Shown here: one piece after another, positions 58,501 to 64,000 of the stretch
Layout of the letters: every line of letters starts with the position of its first letter
How positions within the stretch are numbered: position 1 is the first letter of the stretch
DNA from: Flavobacterium chryseum
GTDB taxonomy: Bacteria > Bacteroidota > Bacteroidia > Flavobacteriales > Flavobacteriaceae
DNA length: 64,000 nucleotides
NCBI RefSeq assembly: GCF_004362015.1
Contig: NZ_SNWW01000005.1
Coordinates: forward strand, 1-64,000
Reading direction: 5' to 3'
Position numbers and translations under genes: made by a program
Notes under the pieces: model-generated
The model's database searches: none
What the model saw: the letters and a program-made list of their open reading frames with translations, nothing else
Told to the model about the DNA's origin: nothing

Positions 58501-61500
58501 AGGTTGAATGTATTGCTTAACAATGCCATTTTTATCTAATCTAAAAACGGTTCTTAAGCTTTCATGTCTCTTTATTACTGCGAGAAAAGCTTCTTTAAAT
58601 ACAGAAATATTTAAAATTCCGTTAAACATAAAAACTTTGTACATGTTTAGCGCCACACTGGCATCATCTAAGTGAGACAACAACCATAATCTTTTCTGGC
58701 CAGACGAAAGCAGGTAATTGGTACTTTCCGGAACTTTTTTAATTTCCTGAAAGATAGTAATATTAGACTCGCATATTTTTGTTGCTAAACTCTGAATATT
58801 TCTGTTTTCGAAAATATCTCTCAGATTAATTTTTACATTAAATTCTCTGTTTATTACATTTGATAAATGTGTCGCACTAAGACTGTGTCCGCCCAGTGTA
58901 AAAAAGTCTTCGAGAATACCAATTTTAGAGTTGTTTAGCATTTCTTCCCAAATAGCGACAAGTTTTTGCTCTGTATCATTTTGGGGAGCAACATAAGCAA
59001 CTGTTGTTTTGATACTTATTCCTTCAATACTGCGTAATTTGTTTCTATCAACTTTGCCGCTATTGGTTAACGGAATTGCATCAACCACAACAAAATTAGA
59101 CGGAATCATATAAATAGGAAGTTTATTGCCCAACCATACATTAAGTTCTTCCTTAACCAGTTCAGTATTGGCAACAAGATATCCTACAAGATATTTATCA
59201 CCATTTGTTTCGTGTGTATGATCTAAAACTACCGAATTTGTAATTTGAGGATGCTTGTTTAGGGCCGTTTCTATTTCTTCGAGTTCGATTCTAAATCCTC
59301 TAATTTTTACCTGAAAATCTTTTCTGCCCAGATATATTATATTTCCATCTGGAGACCACATTCCGAGATCTCCGGTTTTGTACATTTTTTCTCCGGGATG
59401 AAACGGATTGTCTACAAATTTTTGATTGGTTAACTCCGGATTATTTAAATATCCAAGAGCTAATCCTTTTCCTGCAAGGCAAATTTCGCCCGTTAAACCA
59501 ATTGGCTGAACGGTTCCTAAATCACTTAAAATATAAATCTGCGTATTCCAGATTGGTTTCCCGATTGGGATAATTTCATTGCCTTTGGCCGTATTAAAAT
59601 ACGTAACGTCTATAGAAGCTTCTGTTGGTCCGTAAAGATTATAAATTGGTGCAGCAGCTATTTTGATGTACCAGTCATTAACCGTTTTTGGTGTTAAAGC
59701 TTCTCCGCTGGTTATAACCGCACGCAAACTAATTAGTTTATTGGCTATTTTATCTGTATTTTCCAAAGATGTTATAAACGTATTAAGCATACTTGGAACA
59801 AAGTGCAGCGAGGTTACAGCATGAGTTTCTATCAAATTTAAGATGCGGTGAGGAGATGAAATATCTTCCTGCTCGCAAAGTACCATTTTGGTTCCCCAGC
59901 ACAAAGGCATAAAGATTTCCCATACAGAAACATCAAAAGTAAAAGTGGTTTTTTGTAAAATAACATCATTATAAGAATAGTTATATTCGTTCCACATCCA
60001 GTCTATTCTATTGGTAACTCCTTCATGCGTAATCATACATCCTTTAGGGTTTCCCGTAGATCCTGATGTATATAAAACGTATGCTAAATCAGTAATTGTA
60101 TTCGTGCTTTCAGGATTTTCTTTTGGGAAAGAAGCCAATTGTTCTGAAATTTTTTCTAATATCTCCTCATCAATTACAAATTTGCATTGACTGTCTTTTA
60201 CGATAAATGTTATTCTTTCTTCCGGATATTGTGGTTCTACCGGAATGTAAGTTCCTCCTGCTTTGATTATGGCCATAAGGGCAATAATCATGTGCTCGCT
60301 TCTTGGTAATTTTACCACTACAAAATCACCTTGTTGAATGTTTTTTACTTCACGTAAATAATACGCCAGCTGATTTACTTTTTCGTTTAATGCTGTAAAC
60401 GTAAATTCTTTGTCTTTGAAACTAAGTGCTGTTTGGTTCGCTAACTTTTCTACCTGTTTTTCAAATAAAACATTTAAGGGAGTGCAAACCTGATCATTGT
60501 ATTGCGTGTTATTAAAATCTACGATTAGTTTTTTCTTTTCTTCATTACTAAGAAGAGAAAGATTTTCGATTGTTTCTACAGGAAATGAAGTAATTAAACT
60601 TAATAAATATTCAAAATGAACCGTCATTTGATCAATAAAAAAAGTATCATACAAATCTGTATTATAAACAATACTCAATTCTAAATTTTCATCAACCTCA
60701 ACAAAATTAAATAGTAAATCAAATTTGCTTGTTTTGTTTTCTGTTTCTAAAGCATCAACTGTTAAATTGTTTCCAATCGTTTTTACATTTACATTTTCGG
60801 TGTTTTGTAAAATCAAGAAGATATCAAACAACGGATTTCTACTTAAATCTGTTTCTAATTTTGCATCTTCTATTAATTTATCAAAAGGATACGATTGGTA
60901 ATTATAAGCTTTGAGCGTTGTGTCTTTGATTTTCTTTAAAAACGATTCAAAATTATCTTTGGCATCTATATTAGAGCGTAATGCAATGGTATTTAAGTAC
61001 AATCCTAATTGATTGTGAAATACTTGTGTCTCACGTCCGGCAATAGGAGAACCAACAATAAGATCTGTTTGACTGGTATATTTATAAAGCAATATTTTTA
61101 AGGCTGTCAATAACCCCATAAATAATGTACTTTCGTTATCAAGACAAACTTTCAGGAACTTCGCACTAACATTTTTGTCTATTTTTCTATAAACCGTGTC
61201 ACCGTTATAGGTTTTTAATACAGGTCTTCTTTTACCAAAAGGAAAATCAAGTTTTGGAATTTCTCCTGAAATCTGCGATGTCCAGTACTCTTTATGTGCT
61301 GCAAAGTAACCGTCATTCAGTAATTTTTGCTGCCATACTGCGTAGTCTTTGTATTGTATGTTTAATGGTTCTTTAGCAACTGAATTTCCTTTTTCTAATG
61401 CTATATAATTTTCTAATAATTCGCTTATTAGTACACCCATAGACCATCCGTCACTAATAATGTGATGAATCATAAAAAAGAAAATCCATTTATTATCAGC

Positions 61501-62076
61501 GATTTGATAAACGGTACTTTTTAAGAGAAAATCTTTTTCTAAATCAAAAGAATAAGACAGTTCACAGCTTATTAATTCATTTACATTAGTTACTGCATTT
61601 CTAAGATCAATGTTGGCTACCTGAAATTTTACTTCTTCAAAAGGAATTATTTTTTGTGCAACGGTGTTTTCGTTGTTTACAAACTGAGTTCTTAAAATTT
61701 CATGACGTTCTATAACAAGCTGAAATGCATTTTCTAAAGTTTTTACATTCAGATTGCCTTCAAAAGTATATATAGCTGGAACATTGTACGCTAAATTAGA
61801 TTCCTGCATCTGGCTTAAAATCCACATTCTGTATTGAGAAGAAGATAATGGATAGCATTCTAAATCGGCTGATTTTAAGATTTCGGGCAATGCAGGTTTT
61901 AATGACTGTAGGTTTTTATTGCTAAGCAAAAATGCTGTCAGCTCTTCTTTATGCTTTTTTATTTCTTCAATGAGACTATTGTCTATAGTAGATTTTTCAG
62001 CAAAAACTTTCAGCTTATGGTCAACCATTTCAAGTAAAATTCCTTCTCCCTGTAATTTATCAATTAATTTTTTCAT
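55567..62076 (-). CDS. NRPS-B: C-A(Ser)-T-C-A(Tyr/Phe-like)-T synthetase
   Basis: This 2169-residue protein has a TubC-type docking domain (1-52). Module 1: C about 75-520 (HHIISDGWS), A about 535-1015, T (LGGHSLSA). Module 2: C about 1115-1560 (HHIISDGLS), A about 1580-2060, T with Ser2112. The first A code reads DVWHISLIDK, one residue from the standard Ser code DVWHLSLIDK. The second reads DASTVAAICK. That shares eight residues with the GrsA Phe code DAWTIAAICK and resembles the DAST-type codes I recall for Tyr or beta-hydroxy-Tyr, so an aromatic residue is likely. No E domain is present. NRPS-A is 86 bases upstream and hydroxylase 1 is 40 bases downstream. Confidence 0.95.
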   Translation of the reverse strand: MKKLIDKLQGEGILLEMVDHKLKVFAEKSTIDNSLIEEIKKHKEELTAFLLSNKNLQSLKPALPEILKSADLECYPLSSSQYRMWILSQMQESNLAYNVPAIYTFEGNLNVKTLENAFQLVIERHEILRTQFVNNENTVAQKIIPFEEVKFQVANIDLRNAVTNVNELISCELSYSFDLEKDFLLKSTVYQIADNKWIFFFMIHHIISDGWSMGVLISELLENYIALEKGNSVAKEPLNIQYKDYAVWQQKLLNDGYFAAHKEYWTSQISGEIPKLDFPFGKRRPVLKTYNGDTVYRKIDKNVSAKFLKVCLDNESTLFMGLLTALKILLYKYTSQTDLIVGSPIAGRETQVFHNQLGLYLNTIALRSNIDAKDNFESFLKKIKDTTLKAYNYQSYPFDKLIEDAKLETDLSRNPLFDIFLILQNTENVNVKTIGNNLTVDALETENKTSKFDLLFNFVEVDENLELSIVYNTDLYDTFFIDQMTVHFEYLLSLITSFPVETIENLSLLSNEEKKKLIVDFNNTQYNDQVCTPLNVLFEKQVEKLANQTALSFKDKEFTFTALNEKVNQLAYYLREVKNIQQGDFVVVKLPRSEHMIIALMAIIKAGGTYIPVEPQYPEERITFIVKDSQCKFVIDEEILEKISEQLASFPKENPESTNTITDLAYVLYTSGSTGNPKGCMITHEGVTNRIDWMWNEYNYSYNDVILQKTTFTFDVSVWEIFMPLCWGTKMVLCEQEDISSPHRILNLIETHAVTSLHFVPSMLNTFITSLENTDKIANKLISLRAVITSGEALTPKTVNDWYIKIAAAPIYNLYGPTEASIDVTYFNTAKGNEIIPIGKPIWNTQIYILSDLGTVQPIGLTGEICLAGKGLALGYLNNPELTNQKFVDNPFHPGEKMYKTGDLGMWSPDGNIIYLGRKDFQVKIRGFRIELEEIETALNKHPQITNSVVLDHTHETNGDKYLVGYLVANTELVKEELNVWLGNKLPIYMIPSNFVVVDAIPLTNSGKVDRNKLRSIEGISIKTTVAYVAPQNDTEQKLVAIWEEMLNNSKIGILEDFFTLGGHSLSATHLSNVINREFNVKINLRDIFENRNIQSLATKICESNITIFQEIKKVPESTNYLLSSGQKRLWLLSHLDDASVALNMYKVFMFNGILNISVFKEAFLAVIKRHESLRTVFRLDKNGIVKQYIQPFNQGLLNLTIEDFTQNQYSQEIIDNKIGQEIDKSFNLEEDSLLRLKLYQIKDNQWMFSFVMHHIISDGLSMNVLTKEFVSNYQTLSKENTVANNDLKIQYKDYAQWQTDQFQTDDYKNQLQHWLKKFEGEVPVLDFPTDKSRALINAYQGDSVDFIIEKETFSKFKKFCESYSITVFTGLLSLVKTLLYKYTNQQDITVGTPIGGRIHTDLEDQIGLYINTVPLRTVFNENSDFISLLHKVEKSVIDAQENQMVAFDELVLNLDLKMSRNRHPLFDVWFVLRDNSIEADKIALEIENLQIAEYDNVTLKKCLFDLVFNFIENEGQLEGQIQYKSGLYFQETIVRIISNLKTLLTQIMVSADKTLVALPFLNSEEENLILNVFNNTTKDYSTYPDTLLDLFVKQAAKTPEQTAIVFEDKKISYQELDELSNKLGNYLKKKYGIKPNEFVGVKLNRSEWNVISLLGVLKSGGVYVPIDIAYPEERIDYIIENSDCKLVIDSDEIYDFRSMEKLYSNALDACSVKADHLAYLIYTSGSTGLPKGVPIKHGAISNTILSQIEIFGNENKEKALQLASFSFDASISEIFTVLASGGELHIITDDVKKDTEELENYIEEHGINFATISPSYLKLLKLDKIKNLKKLVTAGEAAVSEDVRKYLDFGGTCFNAYGPTETSICATVYKITDNNQLSELSNIPIGSPIANTRIYILGVDEKLLPLGAIGEIYISGAGLADGYLNNPEMTNQKFIDNPFTKGEKLYKTGDLGKWLNNGTIEYVGRNDDQVKVRGFRIELGEIETAIKQHEAIEDSVVVVNEDSLGIKETIAFFVLNSDADKDEIKEFLEDKLPEYMIPSHFISLKEFPLTINGKIDKKKLLQNKSITENYSRNYLAPRDEVEIQLAALWEEVLEIDKIGLLDDFFKIGGHSLKATYLITRIKAEFNVKLDLVSIFNNATLEEMSVEIKKAQIVNNEVTIRDDFENISI

Positions 62077-62162
62077 TGTTTTATTTTAATTTTCAGAGGA
62101 TAATTTTCAATTTTAAAGTATAATGTAGGGTATGATTATCGGGCTTTATATTCTCGACAGTA

Positions 62163-64000
62163 TTATAGGTCGATATCTATTTCCTGAAGATCTTTTTTGT
62201 TTGCCGTTAACTGCTCTTGTTTTTGGCTGAAATTAAGCTGTTCGGCCATTGTTTCGATAGTTCTAAATTGAAATACATGTCCGATACTTATTTCAATACC
62301 AAAACTTTCCTGAATCATATTGGCTAATTTTACGGCTCTCAAACTATGCCCGCCTATTTCAAAGAAATCATCTGTTATGCTGATTTTTTCGATACCAAGT
62401 ACTTCGGTCCAAATTTCAGACAGCGTTTTTTCGATTTCGTTTCTGTGCGATACATATTCCCTTTCTAGCTGGGTTAAATCAAAATCCGGAAGAAGGTCTT
62501 TATCAATTTTTCCATTTTTATTTAAAATGAAATCATCTACCTGAATAAAATAGGTTGGAATCATATAAAAAGGAAGCCTGTCGCCCAAATAGGCTTTAAG
62601 ATCTTTTTTATTTATTTCATCATCTGCCTTTACGTAAGCAATGATAAATTTTTCTTCGACTGCTTCAGCTACTTGCTTTAAAACCACTACAGCTCCATTT
62701 ATATTCGGATGAGTGCTTAAGGTTTTCTCAATGTCATTCAATTCAATTCTATATCCGCGAAGTTTTACCTGACTATCTTTTCTTCCAAAAAATTTAATAT
62801 TACCGTCTGGCAGCCATAATCCTAAATCGCCTGTTTTATAAACCCTTTCATTGTTTAAACTACCCGGATTAAGGAATTTTTCATGATTTAATTCTTCTGC
62901 ATTTAAATAGCCTAAAGACAAGCCATCACCTGCCAGATATATTTCTCCAATAACTCCTAAAGGGCATAAATGCAAATTCTGGTCTAAAATATAAGCCTTA
63001 GAATTGTTGATTGGTTTGCCAATCGGAATATCATCTCCTACGGGTGATGTAATTTTGTATGTTGCCGAAAACGTCGTGTTTTCCGTAGGTCCATAACCGT
63101 TAATTAGGTTTACTGCAGGGAAAGTTTCGAGTAATTTACTAATGTGTTTAGATGATAATTTTTCGCCTCCTGCAAGTATATTTGTCAGGTCTTCAAAAAG
63201 CATTATATCCTGATCTACAAACTGGTTTAATAATCCGGCTGTAAACCACATAGTATCTACTTTTTCTGATTTTATTAATGCCGAAAGTTTTTTTGTATTT
63301 AATAAATCTTCTTTATCACATAAGACTAACTTTTTACCATTCAGCAAGGCTCCCCAAAATTCGAATGTAGAGGCATCAAAAGATACTGAGCCTGTGGACA
63401 ATATGGCGTTTACAGTATTAAAATCAATATAATTGGTGTTCTTAACCAGTCTAGTAACGCCTTTATGTGATACTAAAACCCCTTTTGGATTTCCTGTAGA
63501 ACCGGAAGTATACATTATATAAGAAGGGTCTTCAGGCTGATTTTTATTTTGCTGAACTAAAGCACTTTCTAAAGAATCTAACTGAACGTCTATGGCGACA
63601 ATATTTCCATCAAAAAAATCAAGATCAAACATATACTCCATTTGAGTAATGATTGTGTTGGTATCAATATCGTTTGCAATAAATTTTTTTCTAATCTGAG
63701 GACTTTCTACATCAATAGGAACATATATGGCGCCTGCTTTTAAAACGCCAAGTATGGTCGCAATCAAAAGCTCTGATTTATCTAAGATGATTCCGATTTT
63801 GTCTCCCTTTTTTACTCCATATTCTGTACTTAATAGATGAGCTACTTTATCAGAATTGTAGTTTAATTCCTGATAGGTTAATTGTGTGTTTTTATACACA
63901 ACTGCGATATGATCAGGAGTCTTATTTACCTGTTCCTGAAATGCATCAATAATATCCAGACAAACTTCAGGGTTAAAAACTCCTGAACTAAAGTTTGATG
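62163..64000 (-). CDS. NRPS-A: A(Val-like)-T, 5' part beyond the window
   Basis: The frame is open through the right edge. The visible part starts in the C-A linker (SNFSSGVFNPE, then LDIIDAFQEQVNKTPDHIAVVYKN). It holds a complete A domain with SGSTGNPKG, YGPTE, YKTGD, GYRIELNDIE and NGKIDKDLL, and a final T domain (IGGHSLRA, Ser codon near 62,345). The code reads DAFWLGGTFK, Val-like and the same as in NRPS-D and NRPS-G. A Val/Met/Leu codon inside this stretch at 63899 is not a true start, because it lies within the A domain and the upstream residues fit the family. Any C domain, starter or lipid-loading domain lies outside, so the number of modules is unknown. Confidence 0.92.
   Translation of the reverse strand, partial: SNFSSGVFNPEVCLDIIDAFQEQVNKTPDHIAVVYKNTQLTYQELNYNSDKVAHLLSTEYGVKKGDKIGIILDKSELLIATILGVLKAGAIYVPIDVESPQIRKKFIANDIDTNTIITQMEYMFDLDFFDGNIVAIDVQLDSLESALVQQNKNQPEDPSYIMYTSGSTGNPKGVLVSHKGVTRLVKNTNYIDFNTVNAILSTGSVSFDASTFEFWGALLNGKKLVLCDKEDLLNTKKLSALIKSEKVDTMWFTAGLLNQFVDQDIMLFEDLTNILAGGEKLSSKHISKLLETFPAVNLINGYGPTENTTFSATYKITSPVGDDIPIGKPINNSKAYILDQNLHLCPLGVIGEIYLAGDGLSLGYLNAEELNHEKFLNPGSLNNERVYKTGDLGLWLPDGNIKFFGRKDSQVKLRGYRIELNDIEKTLSTHPNINGAVVVLKQVAEAVEEKFIIAYVKADDEINKKDLKAYLGDRLPFYMIPTYFIQVDDFILNKNGKIDKDLLPDFDLTQLEREYVSHRNEIEKTLSEIWTEVLGIEKISITDDFFEIGGHSLRAVKLANMIQESFGIEISIGHVFQFRTIETMAEQLNFSQKQEQLTANKKDLQEIDIDL

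Overview
The window looks like a chromosomal segment of a Flavobacteriaceae bacterium, probably Flavobacterium. Support: strongly AT-rich DNA, leader regions without clear Shine-Dalgarno sequences, an OMP_b-brl_3-type TonB-linked receptor, XRE-plus-membrane and two-motif aspartyl protease genes, and a Bacteroidetes-style tyrosine recombinase remnant.

Region 1 (1-6,437, + strand) is accessory DNA. It holds small unrelated genes (membrane-anchored XRE regulator, aspartyl protease, two unknowns, a membrane protein) separated by long non-coding gaps. Two att-like segments with the same layout (GTGGCA-N5-GTGGCA, then TTCGAAT about 72 bases on) lie near 627 and 5,337. Beyond the second is a broken tyrosine recombinase.

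Region 2 (6,438-21,124, - strand) is the accessory half of a biosynthetic locus: S33-like peptidase, 4'-phosphopantetheinyl transferase, a free-standing C-A(Gly)-T-C NRPS, a cyclic-peptide-type ABC exporter, a TonB-linked receptor, a small secreted protein that duplicates the sensor domain of the adjacent BlaR1-like protein, BlaR1, BlaI, and a type II thioesterase.

Region 3 (21,212-64,000, - strand) is one very large, nearly gapless assembly-line operon whose 5' end lies beyond the right edge. In transcription order: NRPS-A (partial, A-T), NRPS-B (C-A-T-C-A-T), CmlA-like hydroxylase 1, NRPS-C (C-A-T-E), NRPS-D (C-A-T-C-A-T), NRPS-E (C, adenylation core missing, T), PKS (KS, dead AT, ACP), NRPS-F (C, luciferase-like monooxygenase, A, T), NRPS-G (C-A-T-C-A-T-C-A-T-TE), CmlA-like hydroxylase 2. 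A strong hairpin terminator follows.

Reading the ten-residue A-domain codes by eye gives a tentative order: Val-like; Ser; Tyr/Phe-like; unknown (epimerised to D); unknown; Val-like; no activation; one ketide extension; unknown with embedded monooxygenase; Val-like; unknown; Ser; release by TE. A Gly module sits on the separate NRPS-H. The product is inferred to be an exported, probably cyclic, hybrid peptide-polyketide with beta-hydroxylated residues. I do not recognise it as a known compound. The most unusual parts are the central NRPS-E/PKS/NRPS-F block and the duplicated BlaR1 sensor domain with its 14-bp tandem repeat.
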